A stretch of 35,824 nt of DNA from contig JAQBOA010000105.1 of NCBI GenBank assembly GCA_028288305.1, forward strand, positions 1 through 35,824, read 5' to 3'. The DNA is from Mucilaginibacter sp. (GTDB lineage Bacteria > Bacteroidota > Bacteroidia > Sphingobacteriales > Sphingobacteriaceae). Position 1 is the stretch's first letter. Each line of letters begins with the position of its first letter. Position numbers and translations under genes: made by a program. Positions 1 to 6,743 of the stretch are shown here, in pieces. The notes below the pieces were generated by a model. The model saw nothing but the letters and a program-made list of their open reading frames with translations. It had not been told where the DNA came from and ran no database searches.

Positions 1-428
1 AAACCGAAAACACCTTTAATTATATCTTTAAGATCAGCCGGAACATTAATTTCACCAGTCAATTATCTGAAACCGCCTGCATTATAATCATATCCATTCA
101 AATTTACATTAAACGCCTTTTCGAAATCGCTGATCTTTCCTTTAAAGATTATACTTCGTCTCGCAAGATCAACTTCAACCGTTGTTAAAAGATTTGCATG
201 CGCAAAGGCCGCCACCTTGTCTGCATCTTCCTGTGAAGCGCCATAATCATTTTCATACGTTTCTCTTGTCAAAAATTGTCCGGTTAATGATTCATTCGGC
301 AATTCCTTCTTCCGGCGTAGTCTAACAGTTACTTCAATAACTTCATCTTTGTTAAGCTCACGTTGCTTTTCACCCGGCTTTGCAGGTTTATAGCTCCCGG
401 ATAATTTTACATTTGATAGCTTTTCCAT
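1..428 (-). pseudogene. S53 (kumamolisin-like) serine protease, activation domain, broken by in-frame stop and cut by window edge
   Basis: The 121 codons from the ATG at 428 encode a peptide resembling the pro-kumamolisin activation domain: the stretch around DLARRSIIFKGKISDFEKAF followed by a GYDYNAGGFR-type end is the usual beta-alpha-beta propeptide pattern. A TAA at 65-63 stops it, but the same frame continues past the stop to the window edge as LTGEINVPADLKDIIKGVFG, which is exactly what follows in S53 propeptides (the linker 'GEI-x-VP-x-L-x-x-I-x-x-VFG' before the catalytic domain). So one nonsense codon, not a frameshift, interrupts the reading frame. The catalytic domain with its Ser-Glu-Asp triad lies outside the window and cannot be judged. 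Family members are acid endopeptidases, usually secreted and self-activated; no signal peptide is seen at this N-terminus. Pseudogene is the simplest reading; a sequencing error or a separately used propeptide are alternatives. Confidence 0.72.
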
Positions 429-462
429 ATTCCATTAAATTTTAATTTCATTATAAAATTAA

Positions 463-475
463 TACCTGACAGGTA
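463..475. promoter_or_regulatory. 13-bp palindrome upstream of the S53 gene
   Basis: TACCTGACAGGTA is a perfect 6+1+6 palindrome 35 bp upstream of the S53 start at 428, in the 276-bp AT-rich gap shared with the divergent ferritin-like genes. It could be a dimeric regulator's operator. I see no recognisable Bacteroidota promoter (TAnnTTTG) beside it, so the assignment is weak. Confidence 0.25.
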
Positions 476-704
476 ATTGATTATATAAAAGTAAATAAGT
501 TTTTACTAAAAGTTAAATTTATCAGGAAGTGATTTACGCCTTTGCATTAATATTTAATAGACAAACGGCCGCGTTCCATTATTGGTAATTTTTTTAATTA
601 TTTATTAAAATTTTAAAAACCAATGAAATTTATTTTACGTAAGTTATAATCGAAGCTCTTAAAGATTTGCCATAATATAAATTTTAACCAAATATAAATT
701 TACT

Positions 705-1442
705 ATGAAAACAGAAACATCTGAAAATTTTGATGATGCAAAATTGGCCAGGCGGTCATTTTTGCGTTATGCCGGTGCCGGAGTCGCATCGGCAGGCCTG
801 CTTGCTATTGCTTCGTGCAGCAAGGATCACGTTAGTCCATCCGCTAACAATGGTATTGGAAAAGGAGACCTTGCATCGTCCTTTAATGCCAATCATATTG
901 ATATTGGAAGTGGAGACTTAGCAATATTGAATTACGCGTACGCCCTGGAGCAATTGGAGGCTGCGTTTTACATCCAGGCGGCTTCATCTCCCTATTCGGG
1001 AATAACTACCGCCGAATCCGACTTTTTGACGGAGATACGCGACCATGAAGTTTGTCACCGTGAGTTTTTTAAAGCTGCGTTAGGCTCGCATGCTATCCCA
1101 GTGCTCACTGTTGACTTCAGCTCGATCAATTTCAGCAGTCGGTCTTCTGTACTAAGGGCAGCCAAGGCATTTGAAGATGCCGGTGTAAAGGCGTATGATG
1201 GCGCAGGTTATCTTATTCAGAATAAAGAATATCTCACTCTCGCAGGCAAGATTGTATCGGTTGAAGCAAGACACGCAGCATTAATTCGTAACCTGCTTGA
1301 ATGGGGTAGTTATGCAAGTTCAGACGTGGTGGACAACAATGGTTTAAACACATCACTTAGCATAGCACAGGTATTGCCCATTGCAAATACCTATCTTAAA
1401 ACCAAAGTGAGCGCAGTTAATTATAATTACAAAGCATCTTAA
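705..1442 (+). CDS. Ferritin-like (Ferritin_2 type) lipoprotein with twin-arginine signal
   Basis: 245 residues. The N-terminus carries a twin-arginine motif (ARRSFLRYAG, RR at 16-17), a hydrophobic stretch and a lipobox-like IASC with Cys38, so it is probably exported folded by Tat and lipid-anchored. The remainder is a four-helix ferritin-like fold of the PF13668 kind: ALEQLEAAFY near 80-90, a D-H-E-x-x-H motif (RDHEVCHREFF) near 112-120, and VEARHAALIRNLL near 187-198. The Glu and His residues in these three helices are the expected di-metal ligands. In Bacteroidota such proteins are often named ferritin-like or desiccation-related; the biochemical role is not established. It is followed after 11 bp by a second member of the same family, so the two are almost certainly co-transcribed. 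A minor ORF in another frame inside it is a shadow. Confidence 0.85.
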   Translation: MKTETSENFDDAKLARRSFLRYAGAGVASAGLLAIASCSKDHVSPSANNGIGKGDLASSFNANHIDIGSGDLAILNYAYALEQLEAAFYIQAASSPYSGITTAESDFLTEIRDHEVCHREFFKAALGSHAIPVLTVDFSSINFSSRSSVLRAAKAFEDAGVKAYDGAGYLIQNKEYLTLAGKIVSVEARHAALIRNLLEWGSYASSDVVDNNGLNTSLSIAQVLPIANTYLKTKVSAVNYNYKAS

Positions 1443-1453
1443 TCTACATCGCC

Positions 1454-2323
1454 ATGAATTTACTTAATATTATAGAAGAAATAGAAAAAGCTGACCCGGA
1501 AGTTACCGAGCGCCTGAGCCCCCGTCGCGACGCGATAAAAAATATTACCAGTTTTGGCTCAAAGGTGGCAATAGCTGCATTACCATTTGCCTTGGGTACC
1601 ATGTTTAAAAAAGCATATGGTTCAACTTCCACTACGTCAACGGTTATTGACGTACTGAATTTTGCATTGACGCTGGAATACCTGGAATCGTATTTTTATA
1701 ATCAGGGAACTGCCAGTGCTGGTTTAATTCCGGCAGCCGATACAAAATATATTGCGGAAATTACCGATGACGAAAATCACCATGTTACCTTTTTAAAAGC
1801 GGTGATTACTCAGCTTGGAGGCACCCCAGTAAGCTCCCCGACTTTCGATCTTACGGCAGGTAATGGTTCACATAACGGACCATTTGAGGATGTACTGACG
1901 AACTACCAAACATTTTTGGCTGTTGCCGAAACGTTTGAGGACACCGGCGTTCGGGCCTATAAGGGCCAGGCACATAATTTACTGGGTAATCAAGTTGTTC
2001 TAACTGCTGCATTATCTATTCATGCGGTGGAAGCACGTCATGCCTCGGCTATTCGCTATCTGCGAACCAATAAATATGGCGCTAATGTTAAACCATGGAT
2101 CACCAGTACCTTGAGTTTAGGAAATGATACCGGCATTGCCTTAGTCAATGCCAATTACGCATACGAGAATAACGTAGTTCAGGGCGGTGTTGATCTTACC
2201 ACTTTACCCGGCGCTACTGCAGGAAGCAAAACTTCGGTTGCAACCGCAACAGCGGCATTTGATGAAGCGCTGGATATGCAGGCTGTGCTCGCCTTGCTGG
2301 TGGGAAGCTTTATAGTTAATTAG
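1454..2323 (+). CDS. Second ferritin-like (Ferritin_2 type) protein
   Basis: 289 residues, with the same fold as its upstream neighbour: LEYLESYFYNQ near 75-85, ITDDENHHVTFLKA near 110-123 and HAVEARHASAIRYL near 190-205 supply the paired Glu/His metal ligands. The N-terminus is longer (about 45 residues) and has SPRRDAIKNITSFGSKVAIAALPFALG, a weaker twin-arginine-like motif before a hydrophobic stretch, with no lipobox Cys. It may be a soluble periplasmic partner of the lipoprotein encoded upstream; a hetero-oligomer is inference only. The last 60 residues (rich in Ala, Thr, Gly) extend beyond the four-helix core and end in a hydrophobic MQAVLALLVGSFIVN tail. Same operon as 705-1442; a rho-independent terminator follows 30 bp downstream. 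Confidence 0.85.
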   Translation: MNLLNIIEEIEKADPEVTERLSPRRDAIKNITSFGSKVAIAALPFALGTMFKKAYGSTSTTSTVIDVLNFALTLEYLESYFYNQGTASAGLIPAADTKYIAEITDDENHHVTFLKAVITQLGGTPVSSPTFDLTAGNGSHNGPFEDVLTNYQTFLAVAETFEDTGVRAYKGQAHNLLGNQVVLTAALSIHAVEARHASAIRYLRTNKYGANVKPWITSTLSLGNDTGIALVNANYAYENNVVQGGVDLTTLPGATAGSKTSVATATAAFDEALDMQAVLALLVGSFIVN

Positions 2324-2352
2324 TCTATTATTAAAGATTAAGATCCTTTTAC

Positions 2353-2386
2353 AAGCCGGATGCCTAATACGCTTCCGGTTTTTTTA
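2353..2386 (+). terminator. Rho-independent terminator of the ferritin-like pair
   Basis: AAGCCGGATGC (2353-2363) pairs with GCTTCCGGTTT (2371-2381) with one wobble and one mismatch, loop of 7 nt, followed by a T run to 2385. It lies 30 bp after the stop at 2323. The rest of the gap up to 2542 shows nothing else I can name. Confidence 0.75.
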
Positions 2387-2542
2387 CGCCAAATTTAAAT
2401 ATTGATTATGGGGTAGTCCTAACAGGTTAATAGAAGATCAGATGAGTTTATGCGGCATCACTGCATGGTTGCTTTTGAGCATTGCTTTCCAGCGATCTTA
2501 CGTTGACGGTTACGTATGTATTTCATTTTTTCTGCATTTAAT

Positions 2543-3406
2543 TCAAACTAAAGTATTGAATTTTGACTTAACATGATTTTGAGCTTGTTTCTGAAATTCA
2601 TCCGGTGTTTGCCCCGTTTGCTTTTTAAAAAATCGACTGAAATAAGGCCGGTCTGAGAATCCAAGTTCATAAGCAATCTCCTTGATCGTATTTTCACTAT
2701 GTATGATCAGCCTTTTGGCTTTCAATATAATTCTTTCATGAATAAGTTGCATACCTGTTTTATCCAGTTTATTCTTTAATATCTGGTTCAATCTTTTTGA
2801 ACTAATGCCCAGCTTACCTGCATAAAAATCAGTATTTCGTACTTTAAGGTAATTGCTCTCTAACAACATCAAAAATTCATAAACTCTTTTCTGGTAGATA
2901 TCATGACTGGTAAATTCTTGTTCTTTAATCTGTATCAGCTTTAGTAAGAATACTTTAAGAAGCGCCTTTACAATAACCAGGTTGTCCACACCTTTTTGGT
3001 ATTCATCAATCAAAAGCTTATAAATATTATTAAGCTCCACTGTTGCTTCCTTATCTGCCCTTAAACATGAAAATTCACCCGGTACATTAAAAACTTTAAA
3101 CAGGTCAAGGAGAAATTCCTCATCTTCTTCCTCCAAAATTTCCCGCTTGAAGGAAATGAGTTCACCATTTTTACCTGCCTTATTGAGCTGGTGAACCCGA
3201 TAAGGAGGTATCAAATAGATCCAATCACCTTTTACATTAAAATCATTCATTTTTAATGCATGAAGGGGGCCTTCATTTTTAAGCCATACAATTTCAAAAA
3301 AATCTTTTCTTCCCTGATCGTTCAGATAACTGGAAGGACAATTATTCAGGTTTCTGATGTATATCAGGGAACTTTCAAGCCTGGGTTCTTTTAACGGAAA
3401 AATCAT
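2543..3406 (-). CDS. AraC-family transcriptional regulator (N-terminal cupin-like sensor, C-terminal double HTH)
   Basis: About 287 residues from the ATG at 3406; a TTG 30 bp further upstream (3436) would give 297. I prefer the ATG because the protein then begins MIFPLKEPR and the TTG lies inside a palindromic operator-like sequence. The C-terminal third is a typical AraC/XylS domain: a first helix-turn-helix around SSKRLNQILKNKL, and a second with the family hallmark IKEIAYELGFSDRPYFSRFFKKQTGQTPDEF. The N-terminal part (LKNEGPLHALKMNDFNVKGDWIYLIPPYRVHQL) resembles the cupin ligand-binding domain. It is divergent from hxlB-hxlA with 201 bp between the ATGs, so it probably controls that operon and perhaps itself. 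The inducer is unknown; formaldehyde, a C1 compound or a sugar phosphate are guesses. Confidence 0.88.
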   Translation of the reverse strand: MIFPLKEPRLESSLIYIRNLNNCPSSYLNDQGRKDFFEIVWLKNEGPLHALKMNDFNVKGDWIYLIPPYRVHQLNKAGKNGELISFKREILEEEDEEFLLDLFKVFNVPGEFSCLRADKEATVELNNIYKLLIDEYQKGVDNLVIVKALLKVFLLKLIQIKEQEFTSHDIYQKRVYEFLMLLESNYLKVRNTDFYAGKLGISSKRLNQILKNKLDKTGMQLIHERIILKAKRLIIHSENTIKEIAYELGFSDRPYFSRFFKKQTGQTPDEFQKQAQNHVKSKFNTLV

Positions 3407-3435
3407 TTTACAAAAATAAGCACCTGGAGTTTTCA

Positions 3436-3454
3436 ATGATCATAGTATGATCAT
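3436..3454. promoter_or_regulatory. Paired ATGATCAT palindromes next to the AraC gene start
   Basis: ATGATCAT occurs at 3436-3443 and 3447-3454, each self-complementary and 11 bp apart start to start, that is, on the same helix face; a third TGATCA core lies at 3490-3495. The pair sits 30-48 bp upstream of the preferred AraC ATG. It could be an autoregulatory operator. Seen directly; function is inference. Confidence 0.35.
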
Positions 3455-3510
3455 AAAGGAGTGCCATTCGGAAATGTGCTTTTAAAAACTGATCACTTTT
3501 GACTTTTAGT

Positions 3511-3555
3511 TTACACAATTTCCTAATAGTCCACTTTCTTGAGCCAATTGTGTAA
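3511..3555. promoter_or_regulatory. 10-bp inverted repeat between the AraC gene and hxlB
   Basis: TTACACAATT (3511-3520) and its exact complement AATTGTGTAA (3546-3555) lie 35 bp apart, centre to centre, in the divergent promoter region, about 50-100 bp before hxlB. Half-sites spaced by several helical turns suit an AraC-family dimer or a loop. Direct repeats are more usual for AraC proteins, so binding is only a hypothesis. Confidence 0.4.
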
Positions 3556-3577
3556 TTAATTGCCCCAACCTTTCCAA

Positions 3578-3585
3578 TACTTTTG
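3578..3585 (+). promoter_or_regulatory. Candidate -7 promoter element of hxlB-hxlA
   Basis: TACTTTTG matches the Bacteroidota -7 consensus TAnnTTTG and lies 22 bp before the hxlB ATG. A TTG at 3560-3562 is the nearest -33-like match, but its spacing is shorter than usual. The inverted repeat at 3511-3555 would be just upstream, a position fitting an activator. Confidence 0.35.
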
Positions 3586-3607
3586 TCAACGATTTAAATG
3601 ATTAATC

Positions 3608-4195
3608 ATGAATATAAATAATCGGCAACATCAGCAAATATCAAATATTCAGGAAAACCTTCAATTAGTGCTTAATGAAAATATTCAGTTAGCTGCTCAA
3701 ATAGATTATAGTCAATTTGGCCCGTTAATTGAAAATATTCAGCAAGCCCGCTCTATTTTTCTTATTGCCTCGGGCCGGTCTGGTTTTTCGATGCGATCTG
3801 CAGCCATGCGTTTAATGCATCTTGGATTACAGGTATATTTTGTTGGGGATACCACTACGCCCGCAATAAAATATGGCGACCTTCTTTTGGCCGCATCCGG
3901 ATCAGGAACTACAAGCACTATCATTACAGCAGCCGAAAAAGCAAAATTGACTGGAGCTAAAGTAATAGCAATATCCACTAATTCAGTTTCGACACTCGCA
4001 AAACTCGCAGATATTCACATTCAAGTGCCAGCCGCTGAAAAAGAAGACCATGGTGGAAGTAAATCAAAGCAGTACGCCGGGAGCCTTTTTGAACAGGCAT
4101 TACTGTTAATTACTGATGCAGTATTTCTTGCTTTATGGAAATTGGATGGAACACCTGCTGAAGAACTTTGGAAACGCCATGCTAACATGGAGTAG
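3608..4195 (+). CDS. hxlB: 6-phospho-3-hexuloisomerase (SIS domain)
   Basis: 195 residues, close to the usual 180-190 for PHI. It isomerises D-arabino-hex-3-ulose 6-phosphate to fructose 6-phosphate, the second step of the ribulose-monophosphate (RuMP) pathway, in the cytosol. Visible SIS signatures: GRSGFSMRSAAMRLMHLG (56-73) and the phosphate-binding SGSGTT (97-102); the C-terminal YAGSLFEQALLL segment with Glu162 corresponds to the catalytic Glu region of PHI (the family has GSLFEQ). Directly followed after 39 bp by the synthase hxlA, which excludes the KdsD/GutQ arabinose-phosphate isomerases that are also SIS proteins. The gene order isomerase-synthase is noteworthy. Divergent from an AraC regulator. 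Confidence 0.9.
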   Translation: MNINNRQHQQISNIQENLQLVLNENIQLAAQIDYSQFGPLIENIQQARSIFLIASGRSGFSMRSAAMRLMHLGLQVYFVGDTTTPAIKYGDLLLAASGSGTTSTIITAAEKAKLTGAKVIAISTNSVSTLAKLADIHIQVPAAEKEDHGGSKSKQYAGSLFEQALLLITDAVFLALWKLDGTPAEELWKRHANME

Positions 4196-4234
4196 ATAAA
4201 TAACAAAAATAATTTAATTTAAAATAATAATAAA

Positions 4235-4888
4235 ATGGCAAAATTACAAGTAGCAATAGACTTATTGACAACAAAGGATGCCCTGGAGCTTGCAGCTAAG
4301 GTTGCTCCGTATGTAGACATTATTGAATTAGGCACCCCACTAATTAAAAACATGGGATCAGCAGTGATCACCGCAATGAAAAATGCGCATCCTGATAAAC
4401 TGGTTTTTGCTGATCTTAAAACAGCAGATGCCGGAGAATTGGAAGCTGATATCGCATTTGACGCGGGGGCAGACCTTGTTACCGTTATGGGAGCAGCTGG
4501 AAATGCTACCATCAAAGGCGCAGTTAAATCTGCAAAAGCACATAACAAAGGGGTTGTTGTAGAGACCATTGGTTACCCTGACCGTGTAAAACGTGCCCGC
4601 GAAGTGACCGATTTAGGGGTTGAATTTGTAGAATTACATGCTGGCTTAGATGAGCAGTGGACAGAAGGATATTCCATCCAGAAATTAATAGATGAGGCTT
4701 CAAGAGCAGGGGTACCGGTTTCTATAGCAGGCGGTGTTAACATTAATAATGTTGCAGCAGTTATTAAAGCAGGTGCACAGGTAGCTGTTGCGGGAGCTGC
4801 AATTTATGGTGCAGCGGATCCGGCTGCAGCAGCTAAGGCGCTTCGTGAAGCAATCGATGCGGTTCAACCGGCTGTAGCTAGCTATTAA
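4235..4888 (+). CDS. hxlA: 3-hexulose-6-phosphate synthase
   Basis: 217 residues, a single (beta/alpha)8 barrel of the OMP-decarboxylase superfamily. It condenses formaldehyde with ribulose 5-phosphate. The motif D60-x-K62-x-x-D65 (ADLKTADAGE) gives the metal- and substrate-binding residues; ELGTP at 31-35, GADLVTVMGAAGNATIKGA (78-96) and His135 in VELHAGLDEQ also fit. The relative KGPDC (UlaD, 3-keto-L-gulonate-6-phosphate decarboxylase) is the main alternative; the VTVMGAAGNATIKGA segment and the adjacent PHI gene favour HPS. With hxlB it forms a complete formaldehyde-fixing pair, used for detoxification in many heterotrophs or for making pentose phosphates in reverse. A strong terminator follows 47 bp downstream. 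Confidence 0.92.
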   Translation: MAKLQVAIDLLTTKDALELAAKVAPYVDIIELGTPLIKNMGSAVITAMKNAHPDKLVFADLKTADAGELEADIAFDAGADLVTVMGAAGNATIKGAVKSAKAHNKGVVVETIGYPDRVKRAREVTDLGVEFVELHAGLDEQWTEGYSIQKLIDEASRAGVPVSIAGGVNINNVAAVIKAGAQVAVAGAAIYGAADPAAAAKALREAIDAVQPAVASY

Positions 4889-4935
4889 AGTGGATTATCG
4901 GGAATTATTGATTCTTTAGTATAAACACGATAATA

Positions 4936-4977
4936 AAAGATAGCCCGGTTAAATACAAACCGGGCTATCTTTATTTT
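4936..4977 (+). terminator. Strong rho-independent terminator of hxlB-hxlA
   Basis: A perfect 15-bp stem: AAAGATAGCCCGGTT (4936-4950) and AACCGGGCTATCTTT (4958-4972), 7-nt loop, followed by ATTTTAT. The A tract on the left arm means it could also stop transcription from the other side. Confidence 0.92.
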
Positions 4978-5071
4978 ATCTTGTTCGGTATCCCCATGAT
5001 TATCAAAGCCACAAATTAATCACTAATCTGAAAAATTTGATACATTTAATCCCCTTACCCGTGAAAAACAC

Positions 5072-5812
5072 ATGTTCGTCAATTCCCTTACTGCCAATAT
5101 TTTGGCTATTATCTTTTTTGCCACCATCTTCCGCTCTGCCTTTGGATTTGGCGAATCCCTGATAGCCGTACCGCTGCTGGCATTGCAAATACCGCTGAAT
5201 GTGGCCGTACCACTTTCCGTACTGGTTTCTATAACAATTGCCGTCATTGTCGTTGTCCAGGATTGGAACAAGATCCATTTCCGCAGCGCAGGCGGACTTA
5301 TAGGTTTTACATTGGTTGGTATCCCGATAGGGCTTTTGCTGCTTGAAAAGACCGATGACCGAATAGTCAAAACCGCACTCGGCGTTGTAATCTGTTTGTT
5401 TGCTTTTTACCTGTTGTACGGCAAGAAGTTGAAGGAACTGAAGAAAGACAACATTGCCTGGCTTTTTGGATGCGGCCTTTTGGCAGGAATATTGGGCGGG
5501 GCCTATGGCATCAACGGTCCGCCGTTGGTAATTTACGGCGCTAAACGACGGTGGTCGGCCCAGCATTTCCGGGCGACCCTGCAAGGTTATTTTCTGATCG
5601 CCAGTATCGTTGGTATTATCGGGTACTGGCTAACTGGATTACTGGTTCCGGCAGTAATCCGTTATTACTTATGGTGCCTGCCCGTGATGGTGCCTGGTGT
5701 TTTTATCGGCCGGATAATTAATCACCGTTTGACCGGGGAAAGTTTCTTTAAATACGTATACATTTTTTTGTTTGCAATCGGCCTATTCCTGGTTGTTCAC
5801 TCACTGATATAA
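5072..5812 (+). CDS. TauE/SafE family membrane exporter (former DUF81)
   Basis: 246 residues, almost entirely hydrophobic with about eight predicted membrane helices. The N-terminal AFGFGESLIAVPLLAL (near 23-38) and the second half's GLLAGILGGAYGINGPPLVIYG (near 136-157) are the duplicated GFGxGxxxxP-type motifs of the TauE/SafE family. Members export sulfite, sulfoacetate or other small organic anions; the substrate here cannot be told. It is isolated: a terminator separates it from hxlA and another lies between it and tRNA-Arg. Hand counts on two 60-base lines (5161-5220, 5461-5520) give 55-57 % G+C against about 40 % for a comparable line of hxlA, so it may be a recent acquisition. The large antisense ORFs across it are shadows. 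Confidence 0.85.
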   Translation: MFVNSLTANILAIIFFATIFRSAFGFGESLIAVPLLALQIPLNVAVPLSVLVSITIAVIVVVQDWNKIHFRSAGGLIGFTLVGIPIGLLLLEKTDDRIVKTALGVVICLFAFYLLYGKKLKELKKDNIAWLFGCGLLAGILGGAYGINGPPLVIYGAKRRWSAQHFRATLQGYFLIASIVGIIGYWLTGLLVPAVIRYYLWCLPVMVPGVFIGRIINHRLTGESFFKYVYIFLFAIGLFLVVHSLI

Positions 5813-6026
5813 ATACAATGGCAACCTTTGAGTATTCACCGCCTGTTATATGTCCGGGGTTGCCTTAGCCCCCTTGCTATTGCAAATATTCATTTTCGTG
5901 CGGTCGTCGCCCAAAGCGGGAAACAGCCAGATTCAGTCGGCATATTTCCTGCACTTTTTATTATCGCAGCGTTTCCAAAGGGGTACCGCGATTCACATAT
6001 TCAACCTGGCGTAACACTCTAAAAAT
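5813..6026. other. GC-rich intergenic stretch without a convincing gene
   Basis: About 210 bp with the same raised G+C as the preceding exporter gene. A 64-codon frame from a TTG at 5828 has no family signature, no ATG and an unlikely composition. It may be the remnant of DNA that arrived with the exporter gene. Nothing else recognised. Confidence 0.4.
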
Positions 6027-6058
6027 AAAAGCCTCAGGACTTTCGACCTAAGGCTTTT
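6027..6058. terminator. Bidirectional terminator between the exporter gene and tRNA-Arg
   Basis: AAAAGCCTCAGG (6027-6038) pairs with CCTAAGGCTTTT (6047-6058) with a single C-A mismatch and an 8-nt loop. It has an A tract on the left and a T tract on the right, so it can serve both the plus-strand exporter gene and the minus-strand tRNA. Confidence 0.75.
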
Positions 6059-6069
6059 GACTTAACCAG

Positions 6070-6143
6070 TGATCCCATTAGGATTCGAACCTAAGACCTA
6101 CAGATTAGAAATCTGTTGCTCTATCCAGCTGAGCTATGGGACC
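6070..6143 (-). tRNA. tRNA-Arg (anticodon TCT)
   Basis: 74 nt on the minus strand. Acceptor stem GGTCCCA / TGGGATC (one G-U pair), D arm containing AGCTCAGCTGGATAGAGC, anticodon stem ACAGA / TCTGT with loop TTTCTAA and anticodon TCT, T arm TTAGG-TTCGAAT-CCTAA, discriminator A. The 3' CCA is not encoded, as usual in this phylum. It reads AGA codons. The flanking terminator at 6027-6058 lies just beyond its 3' end. Confidence 0.97.
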
Positions 6144-6210
6144 AACACAATTTTTGCGATTGCAAAGATGCAAAAATCTGTTTAAATTGACAATGAAAGT
6201 TTTGATTACA

Positions 6211-6260
6211 TTATATCTTATCATATCTTATCATATCTTATCATATCTTATCATATCTTA
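6211..6260. repeat. Tandem 10-bp repeat (TCATATCTTA)
   Basis: Four perfect head-to-tail copies of TCATATCTTA (6221-6260) preceded by one copy with a single change (TTATATCTTA, 6211-6220). The unit equals about one helical turn. It lies in non-coding DNA between tRNA-Arg and the polysaccharide export operon, 480 bp before wzm. No spacers, so not CRISPR. Length variation by slippage is likely; a regulatory effect is unproven. Confidence 0.9.
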
Positions 6261-6743
6261 TTCATTTAATTAATTTTAAGGATCAAAGGGCGTTTTTAAA
6301 ATGCTTATTTTAATTTTTGTTAACGAAATGTCTTTTAAGTCCTAAACAAATTGCACCGAATTATCGTTTTTGAATATTATATTAGAACTTTAAATTAAAT
6401 TAACTAAGTTTTATATTAATAATATCCAGTTCACAAAAGCAATAGTTAGATAATAAATTAATATAATGTATTATACAAATCTGTTATTTGACCCATGCTG
6501 TTTTGCTTAGTTAGACAAAAAATAACTTTATTCTTAATTTGTTAACAAGACAGGGACGTTTGATTGACGGAGACATAACAAGTAAACCTAAACTATTATT
6601 ACTTTTTAGATGTAGCCCACTCAATTCTTAAAACAAGTCATTAATTAAATTCGGATAATACAATAATTATTACCGGCTTCATAATTAATAATCTATATTA
6701 CACTATCAACAATTTAACATATACAATACAACAAAATTAAAAT
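6261..6743. other. Long AT-rich leader region upstream of the polysaccharide export operon
   Basis: Nearly 500 bp (600 bp counting from the tRNA) with no ORF of interest, very low G+C and many TTAATTAA-like words. It must hold the promoter of the wzm operon, but I find no clean TTTG/TAnnTTTG pair at usual spacing. Long leaders of this kind can carry antitermination or processing signals in capsule loci; none is recognisable here. Confidence 0.5.

Noticed and set aside
1..62. Frameshift as the cause of the S53 gene interruption
   Set aside because: The conserved sequence resumes in the same frame directly after the TAA, so a substitution explains it without any insertion or deletion.
3407..3436. 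TTG start for the AraC regulator, ten codons upstream of the ATG
   Set aside because: It overlaps a symmetric ATGATCAT site and adds a non-conserved-looking KTPGAYFCK segment; the ATG at 3406 is simpler, though the TTG cannot be excluded.
4235..4888. 3-keto-L-gulonate-6-phosphate decarboxylase (UlaD/SgbH) instead of hexulose-phosphate synthase
   Set aside because: The DxKxxD motif is shared, but the adjacent 6-phospho-3-hexuloisomerase gene and the VTVMGAAGNATIKGA segment fit HPS; no ascorbate-pathway genes are nearby.
5003..5584. 193-codon antisense frame across the TauE/SafE gene
   Set aside because: It is complementary to conserved membrane-protein codons and its own composition resembles no protein family.
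5828..6022. 64-codon plus-strand frame after the TauE/SafE gene
   Set aside because: Starts with TTG, shows no family pattern or plausible secondary-structure rhythm, and lies in GC-raised DNA where stop codons are rarer by chance.
6070..6143. Attachment site of an integrated element at tRNA-Arg
   Set aside because: I looked for a second copy of the tRNA 3' end on the far side of the GC-rich block (around 4980-5070) and found none; no integrase gene is present.
6211..6260. Possible CRISPR array
   Set aside because: The 10-bp units are directly adjacent without spacers and are too short for CRISPR repeats.
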